Part shown: positions 41,497 to 50,018 of the stretch, one piece after another
How the letters are laid out: the number at the start of each line of letters is the position of its first letter
Position numbering within the stretch: position 1 is the stretch's first letter
Assembly: GCF_004343705.1 (NCBI RefSeq)
Contig: NZ_SKFH01000016.1
Coordinates: forward strand, 21,932-85,931
Reading direction: 5' to 3'
Source: Flaviaesturariibacter aridisoli
GTDB lineage: Bacteria > Bacteroidota > Bacteroidia > Chitinophagales > Chitinophagaceae
Length of the DNA stretch: 64,000 bases
Notes under the pieces: model-generated
Databases searched by the model: none
What the model saw: only the letters and a program-made list of their open reading frames with translations
What the model was told of the DNA's origin: nothing
Program-made: the position numbers and the translations under genes

Positions 41497-43706
41497 GCGA
41501 ATATGCGGTGGTTGAGCACGGCTCTTATTTCACCGAATGTATACTCGTCGCCCAGCTTATTCTTGATGAGCCCCAAGCTCTCGGTGCCCACCTCGTCCAT
41601 GACCTTCAGGATGTTCTTCACTTTCTCTTCTTCAACCACTTCAGTAATGGCCAGGCGCCCGTCACGGACAAACTGGGCCAAGTGGCTTTCCACGGTGCTG
41701 ATGGCAAGGTTGCGCACGGTAGCGATCTCGTCGATGCTTTTGCCGGCGCGGAACAGGTCGAACGTGATTTCCTGGCTGGCGCCTTTCTCGGTCTTCCCCT
41801 TCGTTTCTTTCGCCTCCTTTTTAACCGGCCCGGCCTCCGCGGGGTTCAGGGACTGGTAACGGGCAAAATCGTGGAAGAAGCGCAGCTCACCGTAGGAAGC
41901 CGTCATCAGCCGTTGTAGCTGCTGCCAGATGAATCCTTCCAACGTACGCAGGTCTTCCTTGTATTTCTTGACGCGTGTATTATAAGATAAATCTTTAATG
42001 TGAGCTTGGAGCGGTTGCAGCAGGTGCTCGGCGATGAAGCCCGCGAAATAGGCCACGGCTTTCTCCATCCGCTCCTGCAGCGCCGTCGTGTCGCCGCTGC
42101 GCAGCATGTCCTCACAAATGCGGCCGAGCTGCATCTGGTACTTGCGCGCGGTTTCCGCGCCCAGCTTGGCTTTCAAGACCATTTCCCGCCCCAATACGAG
42201 CGTTGCGGGAACGTCGGGAAGCTTCTTTTCCGGCACCGATTCCACCCATTCGTGGATGTAATACACGAGCTTGTGCCAGTCGAACAGCTTCAGCAGGTCG
42301 GCGGCCCAGCATTGGTATTTTTCCTGCTCCAGGCGGGTGTAAAGCGCCTCCTCCTCCGGTTCATTCTGTGCGTACGCCAGCACCCGCGCATCAGTGGCGA
42401 TGGCGTTGGGATAAATGCGTGAACGGAGCACCATACCGTCGAGGGCGGTGCAGCGGCTCAGCGCCACGTATACCTGGCCCGGGGCAAAGGAGGCACCGGC
42501 GTCGATCACGGCGCGCTCGAAGGTGAGGCCCTGGCTTTTGTGAACGGTGATTGCCCAGGCCAGCCGCACCGGGTATTGCTTGAAAGAGCCCAGCTCTTCC
42601 TCGTTGATGTCGTCGGCCTCCCGGTCGTAGGTGTACTTAATATTCTTCCAGGTTTCTTTCTCCAGCTTCAGGTCGGCAGAGCCGTCATTGAACGACACGG
42701 TGATCTCGTCTTTGAAAATCCGTTTCACCGTAGCGAGCTTGCCGTTGAAATACCGCTTCTCCGGGTCGTTCTTTACGAACATCACCTGGGCACCTTCCTT
42801 CAGCTGCAGCTCCTTGTCGGTAGGCAGCGACTTCTCATTGAAGTCCCCCTTGACCTCGGCCGAAAACGTATGCAAGGTTCCTTTCAACTGTTGCAGCGCG
42901 GCGCCGTTTATGGCGTCGGCTTTTCGGTTGTGCGTGGTGATGGTAATGTAGTGCTGGTCCTCGCGCGGCTCAAACTGCGGTTGGTAGCGCTCGTTGAGCG
43001 CCTGCAGGTCCTGCGCGGTGGCCACGTTGTTGCGGATGCGGTTGAGGATGTCGATAAACACCTGCTCATTCTGGCGGTAGATCTTTTTCAGTTCCACGTA
43101 GAGCGGTTGCGCTTCCTTGAGGGCCTGCGCGCTGAAAAAGAAAGGGCTTTCGTAGTACTGCTGCAGGATCGACCATTCCTCGCCCTGCACCACGGGCGGG
43201 AGCTGGAAGAGGTCGCCGATGTACAGCACCTGCACACCCCCGAAGGGCAGATTGTTGCGCCGGAAGTGCCGCAGGATCGCATCGATGGCGTCCAGCATGT
43301 CGCAGCGCATCATACTTACTTCGTCGATGATCAGGAGCTCGAGCTGTTCGAGGATCTCGCGCTTGTCTTTACCAAAGCGGATGTTCTTGAACAGGCTGTG
43401 CCGGTCCGTTACTTCCACGCTGGTAGCCTGCCCCGTGCGGTGAAAGGAGCCGGGCACATAAGCGCCGAAGGGCAACTGGAAAAACGAGTGCATCGTTACG
43501 CCGCCGGCGTTGATGGCAGCTACGCCCGTAGGGGCTACCACCACGGTTTGCTTGCGCGTGTGCTGCACCACGTGACGCAGGAAGGTGGTCTTACCCGTAC
43601 CGGCCTTACCGGTCAGGAAGAGGTGCTGCGTGGTGTGGTTCACCAGGTCGAGGGCGAGCTGGAATAAGGTATTGGAGGGGTCTTTTGCCTGCATGTCGGT
43701 ACCCAT
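41478..43706 (-). CDS. Pif1/RecD-type DNA helicase with C-terminal HTH domain
   Basis: The protein has 742 residues: superfamily 1 helicase, Pif1-like group. Walker A GKAGTGKT (33-40), VVAPTGVAAINAGGVTMHSFFQ (motif Ia/Ib), LLIIDEVSMMRCDMLDAID (motif II), and AWAITVHKSQGLTFERAVID (motif V-like). A C-terminal helix-turn-helix (HTH_40-like, about 640-735: LFRAGKSIDEIATVRNLAISTVESHLAQFV) follows. Starts ATG 43706 or 43694 are equally possible; a longer frame to 43754 is less likely. Confidence 0.88.
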   Translation of the reverse strand: MGTDMQAKDPSNTLFQLALDLVNHTTQHLFLTGKAGTGKTTFLRHVVQHTRKQTVVVAPTGVAAINAGGVTMHSFFQLPFGAYVPGSFHRTGQATSVEVTDRHSLFKNIRFGKDKREILEQLELLIIDEVSMMRCDMLDAIDAILRHFRRNNLPFGGVQVLYIGDLFQLPPVVQGEEWSILQQYYESPFFFSAQALKEAQPLYVELKKIYRQNEQVFIDILNRIRNNVATAQDLQALNERYQPQFEPREDQHYITITTHNRKADAINGAALQQLKGTLHTFSAEVKGDFNEKSLPTDKELQLKEGAQVMFVKNDPEKRYFNGKLATVKRIFKDEITVSFNDGSADLKLEKETWKNIKYTYDREADDINEEELGSFKQYPVRLAWAITVHKSQGLTFERAVIDAGASFAPGQVYVALSRCTALDGMVLRSRIYPNAIATDARVLAYAQNEPEEEALYTRLEQEKYQCWAADLLKLFDWHKLVYYIHEWVESVPEKKLPDVPATLVLGREMVLKAKLGAETARKYQMQLGRICEDMLRSGDTTALQERMEKAVAYFAGFIAEHLLQPLQAHIKDLSYNTRVKKYKEDLRTLEGFIWQQLQRLMTASYGELRFFHDFARYQSLNPAEAGPVKKEAKETKGKTEKGASQEITFDLFRAGKSIDEIATVRNLAISTVESHLAQFVRDGRLAITEVVEEEKVKNILKVMDEVGTESLGLIKNKLGDEYTFGEIRAVLNHRIFAQKISA

Positions 43707-43740
43707 AAAATTACGAAAAGGGCCCGGCCCGGTAACGTTA

Positions 43741-43776
43741 AAAAGCCGCTGCAACGAGGCGCTGCAGCGGGCTTTT
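43741..43776 (-). terminator. Terminator after ssb
   Basis: AAAAGCC and GCTGCA pair with TGCAGC and GGCTTTT (one bulged G at 43769); nine-base loop. Confidence 0.7.
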
Positions 43777-43785
43777 GGCCACTCC

Positions 43786-44133
43786 CTACTTCACGGTTTC
43801 CTTCTTTCCCAGGAGCAGCACTTCGTTGGCCACCACTTCGGTGACGTACTTCTTCTGTCCTTCCTTGTCGGTGTAGCTGCGGTTGTTGAGGCGCCCCTCG
43901 ATCACCACTTCCCGTCCTTTGGCCAGGTGCTTCTCCACCGTGTCGGCGAGCTTGCCCCAGGCCACCACGTTGTGCCACTGCGTTTCCTTTACGGATTCGC
44001 CTTGGGCGTTGCGGTAGCTTTCATTGGTGGCCATACTGAAGGAGGCTTTCTTTTTTCCGCCCTCATAGGTGCGGATCTCGGGGTCCTGGCCCAGGTTGCC
44101 GATCAACTGGACGCGGTTGCTGAGTGCATACAT
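43786..44133 (-). CDS. ssb: Single-stranded DNA-binding protein (short form)
   Basis: The protein has 115 residues: an OB-fold with the usual order LSNRVQLIGNLGQDPEIR, FSMATNE, WHNVVAWGKLADTVEKHLAKG, and VIEGRLNNRSYTDKEGQKKYVTEVVA. The glycine-rich linker and the acidic DDxxF tail that docks partner proteins are both missing, so this is probably a second, specialised SSB rather than the main replication protein. Confidence 0.9.
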   Translation of the reverse strand: MYALSNRVQLIGNLGQDPEIRTYEGGKKKASFSMATNESYRNAQGESVKETQWHNVVAWGKLADTVEKHLAKGREVVIEGRLNNRSYTDKEGQKKYVTEVVANEVLLLGKKETVK

Positions 44134-44273
44134 AGGTCAACGATTTTGTGGTGTAAAAATGCACGCAGCCTGGTGGGATAACCGTCTGTTAACCGTTTTT
44201 TCCCGGATATAAATGGGTAAAACACTTTGCTGGCGCAACGGGGTCTGCGGAGCTTTGGGAAAAGTCATTACCT

Positions 44274-44663
44274 ATGCTTTCCACCACTACCAGCAACTGC
44301 CGCCACTGTGGCGAGCCGCTGCGCGGCCGCAGCGACAAAAAATTTTGCGACGACGGCTGCCGCAACGCCTTCAACAACGAACAAAACTCGGGACGTTATG
44401 CACTGGTGCGGCGCGTCAATGCCGTATTGCTGCGCAACCGGCGGATCCTGGCGGCGCTCGTCGGCGCCGGCGAAACGACCAAGGTGTCGCGCGAAGACCT
44501 GCTGCTGCACGGCTTCCAGTTTCGCTACAGCACGCACCAGTATGTCAACGGGCGCGGCGCGACCTATCATTTCTGTTATGAATACGGATGGCTGGAACTC
44601 AACCCCGAACGCTACCTGCTCGTGCGCCGCAAAGAAACCGGCGTCCATTTGTTGGAGCAATGA
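44274..44663 (+). CDS. Small zinc-ribbon protein of unknown function
   Basis: The protein has 129 residues. The N-terminal part CRHCGEPLRGRSDKKFCDDGCRN has a CxxC plus CxxxC set suited to one zinc ion (about residues 9-31). The rest is helix-rich and ends with a beta part YHFCYEYGWLELNPERYLLV. I know related uncharacterised Bacteroidota proteins only by this pattern. Cytosolic and probably DNA- or RNA-interacting; that is inference. Confidence 0.65.
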   Translation: MLSTTTSNCRHCGEPLRGRSDKKFCDDGCRNAFNNEQNSGRYALVRRVNAVLLRNRRILAALVGAGETTKVSREDLLLHGFQFRYSTHQYVNGRGATYHFCYEYGWLELNPERYLLVRRKETGVHLLEQ

Positions 44664-44753
44664 ACGGCGCCAGGAGAAGACATGCTGCTATTGCCCTGCG
44701 ACCTTAGTGCAGCGCAGGACCAGATCAGCCTCGTGCCGATCGTGCTGGAGTGA

Positions 44754-45113
44754 TTACTTCCGCAGCAGGGTCATCGTTTCCGAAACGCCCGCGCGGTTCA
44801 TGTCGAACACCAGGCTGTCGGCGGTGAGCTTCACGATCTTCACCATGATGTCCTGCCCACCGGCCGGCGTTGTATAGAGATTGTTGTCGTCGAGTTTATA
44901 CAGGCCTTTTTCCTGCTGCCCCGAATTGGTATAGGTATAGTTGCCGTTGGCATCGAACGTGAAGGTGATGGCCGAGGCATCCTGCCCGAACGGTTGACCA
45001 TCGCGCAGCCAGGAAGCGCCGCGCCAGTTGCCCTCGATCTTTTTGGCGTTATCGGTAGTGGTGCAGGAGCCGAGCAGGAGGGTGGCGAGGATCGTGGTAA
45101 AAAAGATTTTCAT
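44754..45113 (-). CDS. Lipocalin-like lipoprotein
   Basis: The protein has 119 residues with lipobox LGSC (residues 14-17). The mature part, IEGNWRGASWLRDGQPF, TFTFDANGNYTYTNSGQQEKGLYKLDDNNLYTT and MVKIVKLTADSLVFDMN, fits the short lipocalin-like domains seen in many Bacteroidota lipoproteins. ATG 45113. Outer-membrane or periplasmic; ligand unknown. Confidence 0.75.
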   Translation of the reverse strand: MKIFFTTILATLLLGSCTTTDNAKKIEGNWRGASWLRDGQPFGQDASAITFTFDANGNYTYTNSGQQEKGLYKLDDNNLYTTPAGGQDIMVKIVKLTADSLVFDMNRAGVSETMTLLRK

Positions 45114-45156
45114 ACAGCCGGTTTTGCGTTTGATCGTTAACGGGAGCGGCCGTTTT

Positions 45157-45828
45157 TTATTGTTCGCGCAGCGCGGCCAGGAACCTGCGCACCAACGCCG
45201 CATCCTTGAGGCCCGGCACGCGCTCGAAGCGGCTGCAAAGATCCACGGCGGCGAGGTTGCCGGCGACGCTTTCGCGGGCAAACTGCCGCACGTAGTCCGC
45301 GTCGCCGGGGCCGATGCCGCCGCTGAGGATGAACGGCTTCGGGATGTCGAGACCCCGGAGGCGGTTCCAGCTGAAGCGCCGCGCGGTGGCGCCGCTGGCC
45401 AGGGCCGCGTCGCGCTCGGCGCGTGGCAGCGGCACGCCGGTGTCGAGCAGCAGCAGGTCGGTGCACGAAAAATAATCCTTGATGGTCCACAGCACATGGT
45501 CGTTCTCCACGAACCGGAAGGCTTTAATGACGTCTACATGGGGGAGGAGCTGCTCGCACTCCCAGGGCGATTCGTGGCCGTGGAGCTGCACCGCGTCGAG
45601 GCCCCATTCGTCTACCGTTTGCCGGATGTGCGCATAGGAGGCGTTGACAAACACACCGACTTTATACAGGGGTTCGCGAAAGCGGCGGACGGCCTCCGGC
45701 TGCAGGCCGAAGCGCTGCGCCTGCCGGGGGCTGGGCGGGTAAAAGATGAAGCCCGCATAACGCACGCCCAATCCGGGAAGGGCCTGCAGTTCTTCGTAGG
45801 TAGTGATGCCGCAAACTTTGACGTCCAT
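45157..45828 (-). CDS. trpF: Phosphoribosylanthranilate isomerase
   Basis: TrpF isomerises phosphoribosylanthranilate in tryptophan synthesis. The 223 residues form the TIM barrel with VKVCGIT near the start, YAGFIFYPPSPR, VGVFVNA, AVQLHGHES, LLLLDTGVPL and LSGGIGPGDADYV. It stands alone; no other trp gene is near, though in Bacteroidota trp genes are usually clustered. Confidence 0.93.
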   Translation of the reverse strand: MDVKVCGITTYEELQALPGLGVRYAGFIFYPPSPRQAQRFGLQPEAVRRFREPLYKVGVFVNASYAHIRQTVDEWGLDAVQLHGHESPWECEQLLPHVDVIKAFRFVENDHVLWTIKDYFSCTDLLLLDTGVPLPRAERDAALASGATARRFSWNRLRGLDIPKPFILSGGIGPGDADYVRQFARESVAGNLAAVDLCSRFERVPGLKDAALVRRFLAALREQ

Positions 45829-45921
45829 AACGATCGCTTTTTAAGAGGTGACAGCAATCGTTGGAATCCTTTTAAAGATAGGCATAAAACGCGGTGCCCG
45901 CCCCCGGCCTTCCGCTACGCC

Positions 45922-46257
45922 TCAGGGGCGGAGGGCGCGCTGCAGGGCTTCCTTCACGAAGTCGTTGAGCGACTGGCCGCGCCGCGCCGCCTCCAGGGCC
46001 GCTGCGCGGTGCAGCTCCGGCGGCACCCGCACGTTGAACGAGCCCTTGTAGCTGCGGCCCGGTTGCTGGTTGCGCTGGGCGCAGGCCGCCCGGTAATTTT
46101 CAACCGCCACCCCGAAGGCTTCCTTCAGCGCCGCCACCGAGCTCCCCTGGAACGTGACCGCTTCGTCGACGCCGATCAGTTTTCCGTGAAAGAGGTCGTC
46201 GGTTCCGCTGAAATGCACTTCGGCGTGAAACTCTTTGTAGCGGAGCAGGTTGGTCAT
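45922..46257 (-). CDS. hicB: HicB-like antitoxin, orphan
   Basis: The protein has 111 residues: an N-terminal degenerate RNase-H-like HicB domain (KEFHAEVHFSGTDDLFHGKLIGV, AVTFQGSSVAALKEAFGVAVENY) and a C-terminal ribbon-helix-helix (SFNVRVPPELHRAAALEAARRGQSLNDFVKEALQRAL). No hicA toxin gene adjoins it: trpF is downstream, a tandem array is upstream. The palindromic operator at 46271-46291 inside its promoter suggests autoregulation. Confidence 0.85.
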   Translation of the reverse strand: MTNLLRYKEFHAEVHFSGTDDLFHGKLIGVDEAVTFQGSSVAALKEAFGVAVENYRAACAQRNQQPGRSYKGSFNVRVPPELHRAAALEAARRGQSLNDFVKEALQRALRP

Positions 46258-46261
46258 CGCA

Positions 46262-46292
46262 CAAACCTAGTGCAACTGAAATTCAGTTGCAA
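46262..46292 (-). promoter_or_regulatory. hicB promoter with palindromic operator
   Basis: On the minus strand: -33 TTG (46290-46292), a 20-base spacer and -7 TAGGTTTG (46262-46269), four bases before ATG 46257. The spacer and -33 element hold a perfect 9-bp inverted repeat, TGCAACTGA (46271-46279) and TCAGTTGCA (46283-46291). This is a good operator candidate for the HicB ribbon-helix-helix. Confidence 0.65.
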
Positions 46293-46316
46293 GGGGCCTT
46301 TTGTGCCGCTTCACCC

Positions 46317-46530
46317 CGGGAATTACCCTCTGGAAAGCAATTTTTCTTTCCGGAAAGAAACTTTTCCCGCGGCGAGGGAAAAGTTTCTTCTTTTCCGGGA
46401 AATTTTTCCTCCGCGGGAAGAAAGATTTCCTCCCCGGGAAGCAATTTTTCTCTGCGGAAAGAAAAGTTTCCTCGTTGCAAAGAAACTTTTCCCGGCCCGG
46501 GAGAAAACTTTCTCCCGCGGGAGGCAATGT
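46317..46530. repeat. About ten 21-bp palindromic units in tandem
   Basis: Each unit resembles GGGAAGAAA-nn-TTTCCTCC and is nearly self-complementary (GGGAA ... TTCCC). Units follow with about 21-22 bases spacing, two helical turns. It fills most of the gene-free region 46258-46590, upstream of the hicB promoter. The frames in it are not genes. Confidence 0.75.
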
Positions 46531-46546
46531 CGTGCTCCCAAAAGAA

Positions 46547-46569
46547 AAAGCGCCCTTGCGGGGCGCTTT
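46547..46569 (-). terminator. Terminator-like hairpin at the end of the 46591 gene
   Basis: AAAGCGCCC/GGGCGCTTT stem with five-base loop TTGCG; T-rich on the minus-strand side. Confidence 0.75.
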
Positions 46570-46590
46570 GCAGCGGGATGTTCGAAAAGA

Positions 46591-47070
46591 TCAGGCGTTG
46601 TCGGGCGCCGCTTTGCGTTTGCGGCCGGGATAGCGCTTGCCCATATCGGCAGCGATGCTGCGCGCCTCGGGATCGTCCTGGCGCTCCGCGGCCAGCTTTA
46701 CCTGTGCATAGATGGCCAGCGCCGTTGCATAGGCTTCGCCGTTGCTCACCAGCAACAGGTCGCCGATGCCTGCCACGAGTTGCTGCAGCTGCCGGAACAC
46801 CGGCGTCACGCCTTCCACGTTCGCCATGTCGTTTTCAAATTCATGGGTTTCCACAAAGGGCGGAAGGTACCGGGGCTGGCTGCGCGACAGCTCGAGCGAC
46901 TTCTGGGCAAAGGGCAGGCTTTTGTCGCTCATTTTCGGAAGGGCGTCGCGCTCGGCGGGATCGATGTGAACGAAGTAGGGGCGCCATTCTTCGAGCAGCT
47001 CCTGGATCTTGCGCCGGGTTGATTCGATCAGCGTGGCCGGAACGGCCTGGAACGCTTTGTTTGTAGGCAT
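46591..47070 (-). CDS. Protein of unknown function
   Basis: The protein has 159 residues, all predicted helical and cytosolic, for example LIESTRRKIQELLEEWRPYFVHI and VFRQLQQLVAGIGDLLLVSNGEAYATALAIYAQVKL, with a basic tail GKRYPGRKRKAAPDNA. I recognise the type from uncharacterised Bacteroidota proteins only. No motif suggests a function. Confidence 0.65.
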   Translation of the reverse strand: MPTNKAFQAVPATLIESTRRKIQELLEEWRPYFVHIDPAERDALPKMSDKSLPFAQKSLELSRSQPRYLPPFVETHEFENDMANVEGVTPVFRQLQQLVAGIGDLLLVSNGEAYATALAIYAQVKLAAERQDDPEARSIAADMGKRYPGRKRKAAPDNA

Positions 47071-47197
47071 TTTGATTTTGGTTTAAATGATGGATTGAAT
47101 TCACCGTACAGAAGTACGCTACTTTTCCGACCTGCACAATCGGTATAAATACGGAATTTTTGAATGCGTCAAAACCTTATATTACCGCAACGAAAAA

Positions 47198-47224
47198 GCC
47201 CCCCGGCAAGTGTACGGGGGGCTT
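47198..47224 (-). terminator. Terminator of the small acidic protein gene
   Basis: GCCCCCCG/CGGGGGGC stem (47198-47205 with 47215-47222) with nine-base loop, TTTTT on the minus strand. Confidence 0.7.
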
Positions 47225-47245
47225 ATGCGGTACAGGGGGCTGACC

Positions 47246-47461
47246 TCACTCGTCGTTGATCGAAGCGCGGTCGCCGCCGAGCAGCTGCTCGTTCTTACTG
47301 GTATGGTCGTAATCCTCCGCCTCCCGCTGGATCGTAGACTGCAGGCCGTCGGCCGGCGAGCTCACCGGCTGGGGCTGTACGCCACGGTCGGGGTTGCGCT
47401 CGTTCTCGTTCCAGGTCTCTTTCACGTTGTTGAGTTCTGAGCCTCTATGAATAGGTGCCAT
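47246..47461 (-). CDS. Small acidic, probably disordered protein
   Basis: The protein has 71 residues (start ATG 47461, MAPIHRGSELNN), mostly Asp, Glu, Asn, Gln and Ser, without hydrophobic core or signal. It could be a stress-type hydrophilic protein. A second small acidic gene (50017-50223) resembles it only in composition. A terminator follows the stop codon, which supports it being transcribed. Confidence 0.5.
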   Translation of the reverse strand: MAPIHRGSELNNVKETWNENERNPDRGVQPQPVSSPADGLQSTIQREAEDYDHTSKNEQLLGGDRASINDE

Positions 47462-47620
47462 AATCTGCTGATTTAGAACATAAGGGTCCCACAAACTATG
47501 CCCTTCCCCAGAAAGGGGTGTCCTTTTTACCGAAGCCTTAACCCTTGTTGACGATTGTTGTTTTACAACGCTTAGAATCTGCCCCGTGCAGCACAGAAAT
47601 GGCTCCCGCGTAGATCTCAA

Positions 47621-47657
47621 AAGAAAGCCCCGACGGTAGCGTCGGGGCTTTCTTTTT
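47621..47657. terminator. Terminator with recurrent GCCCCGACGGTAGCGTCGGGGC stem
   Basis: Arms 47621-47634 and 47641-47654 pair over 14 bp around GGTAGC, with T runs. The same stem type recurs near 49990 and 61914. Confidence 0.85.
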
Positions 47658-47686
47658 TCCCGCCCGGATAGAGCGGATGGAAGAGG

Positions 47687-48562
47687 TTATTTCGAAGCCT
47701 GCGGCGTTTCGAGCAGCTTGAAGAACTGGTCGAGCTGGGGCAGGATCACGATGCGGGTGCGGCGGTTGGCGGCTTTGCCCGAGGGCGAGTCGTTGGGCTG
47801 CACGGGCAGGTATTCGCCACGGCCACCGGCGGTCATGCGCTTCGGGTCGATGCTGTACTGCTTTTGCAGGATGCGCACGATCGAGGTGGCGCGCTTCGTG
47901 CTGAGGTCCCAGTTGTCCTGGATGCCGGGCAGCGACACGGGCACGTTGTCGGTATGGCCTTCCACGAGGAACTCGATCTCGGGTTTCGAGTTGAGCACCT
48001 GGGCCACTTTACCCAGCACGGTCATGGCGGCGGGCGTTACGTCGTACGAGCCGCTCTTGAACAGCAGCTTGTCGGAGATGGAGATGAAGATGGCGCTCTT
48101 CTCTACTTTCACTTCGATGTCCTGGTCGTTCACGTCCTTGAGGGCGCTTTTCAGGTTCATCACGAGGGCCATGTTAAGCGAGTCCTTGCGCTGGATGGCG
48201 CGGTTGAGGTCGGTGATGAGGGCGTCTTTGCCGTTGATGTTTTCGAGCGATTTCCGGATGCTTTCCGCCTGCGAAGCAGAGATCACCGAGAGGCTTTGCA
48301 GCTGGTTCACCATCAGGGTGTTGCTTTCCTTGGCGGCGGCCAGTTGAGTGCGGGCCGACTCGAGGTCGGTCTCGAGCTGGGCGCGGCGGCGGGCTGCTTC
48401 GTCCTGCGCGTCGCGGCAGGTTTTCAGGTCGGTTTGCACCTGGGTGTAAAAGGTGTTCAGCTCGGCATACTTGGCCTGCTCGGCGGCGAGCTTCTTCTTA
48501 CTGACACAGGAGGTGCTGCCTATCAGCAGCAACGCAGAGGCGATCAGGATACGTCCGTTCAT
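47687..48562 (-). CDS. OmpA-family lipoprotein
   Basis: The protein has 291 residues: lipobox STSC (residues 16-19), a coiled-coil (about 22-130, with LAAEQAKYAELNTFYTQVQTDLKTCRDAQ), and an OmpA/MotB peptidoglycan-binding domain (FLVEGHTDNVPVSLPGIQDNWDLSTKRATSIVRILQ, GGRGEYLPVQPNDS, NRRTRIVILP). It probably anchors the envelope to the cell wall. A TATCTTTG -7 box (minus, 48586-48593) lies 23 bases upstream. Confidence 0.92.
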   Translation of the reverse strand: MNGRILIASALLLIGSTSCVSKKKLAAEQAKYAELNTFYTQVQTDLKTCRDAQDEAARRRAQLETDLESARTQLAAAKESNTLMVNQLQSLSVISASQAESIRKSLENINGKDALITDLNRAIQRKDSLNMALVMNLKSALKDVNDQDIEVKVEKSAIFISISDKLLFKSGSYDVTPAAMTVLGKVAQVLNSKPEIEFLVEGHTDNVPVSLPGIQDNWDLSTKRATSIVRILQKQYSIDPKRMTAGGRGEYLPVQPNDSPSGKAANRRTRIVILPQLDQFFKLLETPQASK

Positions 48563-48585
48563 ACGTGCATGTTTTTGATACGGGC

Positions 48586-48593
48586 CAAAGATA
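48586..48593 (-). promoter_or_regulatory. -7 box of the OmpA-family gene
   Basis: TATCTTTG on the minus strand, 23 bases from ATG 48562; the lipoprotein gene at 62023-62739 has the same box at the same distance. Confidence 0.55.
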
Positions 48594-48742
48594 GCCGCGC
48601 GACTGACCTGCCTCCAAGCTCAAACGTTAAAAAAAAGCTTAGCCTCAGCGGGTGTGCGTGAGCGGGTGCTCACCCGCTCACCCATGGCCGATTTTGCCGC
48701 TTGGTGAAAAAGGCGGAACTTCCTGCGTCCAAAATAAACTGC

Positions 48743-49315
48743 ATGAAGAACTGGCTTTTTGCCGTGCTGCTCATCCTGGCTGCCGCGCCCGCCGACGCGC
48801 AGTTTTTCAAAAAGAAAAAGAAGCCGTTGCCCGACTCCACGGCCACTGCAGCGGTTGCGCGCAAGCAACCCGTGAGCAAAGACCCCGGGTACGGCAACCA
48901 GCAACTCTCGGTAGACGATCTCCTCGACATCATGGACCGCCGCGACGACTCCGGCTACGTGCGCTCGCTGCTGGTGAAGGCCGGTTTCAACCGCCACGCC
49001 AAGGGGGAGAAAAACCAGATCGTGTTCATGGGCGACACCGCCATCGGCGTAACCAAATACACCGAGATGGTGCTCCTGCAATCCGACACCTCCGAGATCC
49101 AGCTGCTGCAATGGTGCACGCGCCACCCCGAGAACTACGAAGGCATCCGCCGCGCGCTGCGCTCCGAGCGCCGCTTCACCGGCACGCCGATCCTCACCGA
49201 AGACGGCGAGGTGAGCGAAGCCTTCTATACCCGCGACTACAACCTGCTGATCGAGTCGGTGAACAAGAAGTCCAAATGGATCATCTCCATCTGGCTCCGG
49301 GGAGCAAGGCTATAG
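48743..49315 (+). CDS. Secreted protein of unknown function
   Basis: The protein has 190 residues with a signal peptide (1-20, ending ADAQ) and a basic FFKKKKKP just after. The mature domain includes LSVDDLLDIMDRRDDSGYVRSLLVKAGF and YTEMVLLQSDTSEIQLLQWCTRHPENYEGIRRAL. No known domain recognised. Confidence 0.65.
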   Translation: MKNWLFAVLLILAAAPADAQFFKKKKKPLPDSTATAAVARKQPVSKDPGYGNQQLSVDDLLDIMDRRDDSGYVRSLLVKAGFNRHAKGEKNQIVFMGDTAIGVTKYTEMVLLQSDTSEIQLLQWCTRHPENYEGIRRALRSERRFTGTPILTEDGEVSEAFYTRDYNLLIESVNKKSKWIISIWLRGARL

Positions 49316-49318
49316 TGA

Positions 49319-49428
49319 AAGTGGATAAGTCGGAAGCCGGAAGTGGAAAGTAACGGCAGATCGAAGCAAAAGCGTTGGTACGTCCCGGATTACCAATAAA
49401 CTAATAAACCAATAGACCAATTAACTAT
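49319..49428. repeat. AAGTCGGAAG and CCAATAAA arrays
   Basis: AAGTCGGAAGCCGGAAGTGGAAAG (49328-49352, two words) and, further on, ACCAATAAACTAATAAACC in tandem words (49391-49428) fill the gap. Confidence 0.6.
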
Positions 49429-49468
49429 CCCTCAAAACACATTACTTTAGCGCCATAAAATCTTTTCA

Positions 49469-49969
49469 ATGAAACGCTTTGTGACCCTTTTTCTGATCGT
49501 AGCAGCCGTTTCGGCCCAGGCGCAAAAGCCGGAGCTGCGTGTAGGTGCCGCTCTTTCGGTAAACCAGACGAACAACGGCTTCCCTAAAACCGGCTATGGC
49601 GGTGAGGTAGTGGCTACGCAAGGTTTCGGTCAGTTTTTCCGCGCCGGCATCGGCGTTCAGGGCTATAACATGAAGGAAATCGGTTTTGTAGCGCCCTTCT
49701 TCGGAACGCTGGGCGGACAAGCCGGCCGCTTCTTCTTCCACCTCGACCCGGGCTACCTGCCCCTGTCGCGCACGTTCACCCAGAACGGAGCTTCCGTGCA
49801 GCAGCAAGGCGGCTTCTACATGGGCGCCGGCGTGAAGGTGGACCTTCCCTACCACATCTACATCAACGCACAATACGCCGACTTCCCCATCACGTTCGTG
49901 CCGGGCGACAAGACGCGCACGAGTTCGGCGGTGTTCTCGCTCGGCTACGCCTTCGGCGGCGGCAAGTAA
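49469..49969 (+). CDS. Outer-membrane beta-barrel-like protein
   Basis: The protein has 166 residues with a signal peptide (1-18, ending AQAQ). Alternating strands with aromatic residues and the end SSAVFSLGYAFGGG suggest an eight-stranded outer-membrane barrel. A TACTTTAG box (49443-49450) lies 18 bases upstream. Confidence 0.65.
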   Translation: MKRFVTLFLIVAAVSAQAQKPELRVGAALSVNQTNNGFPKTGYGGEVVATQGFGQFFRAGIGVQGYNMKEIGFVAPFFGTLGGQAGRFFFHLDPGYLPLSRTFTQNGASVQQQGGFYMGAGVKVDLPYHIYINAQYADFPITFVPGDKTRTSSAVFSLGYAFGGGK

Positions 49970-49989
49970 GCACGTTGTTATCGAATCAG

Positions 49990-50018
49990 AGCCCCGGCCA
50001 TAGCGTCGGGGCTTTTTT
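49990..50018 (+). terminator. Terminator after the beta-barrel gene
   Basis: AGCCCCG/CGGGGCT stem (49990-50013) followed by TTTTT, with the GCCCCG...CGGGGC stem shared with 47621 and 61914. Confidence 0.8.

Noticed and set aside
46267..46541. Frames in the 21-bp palindromic array
   Set aside because: Lys/Phe/Arg-rich translations of the repeat in both directions.
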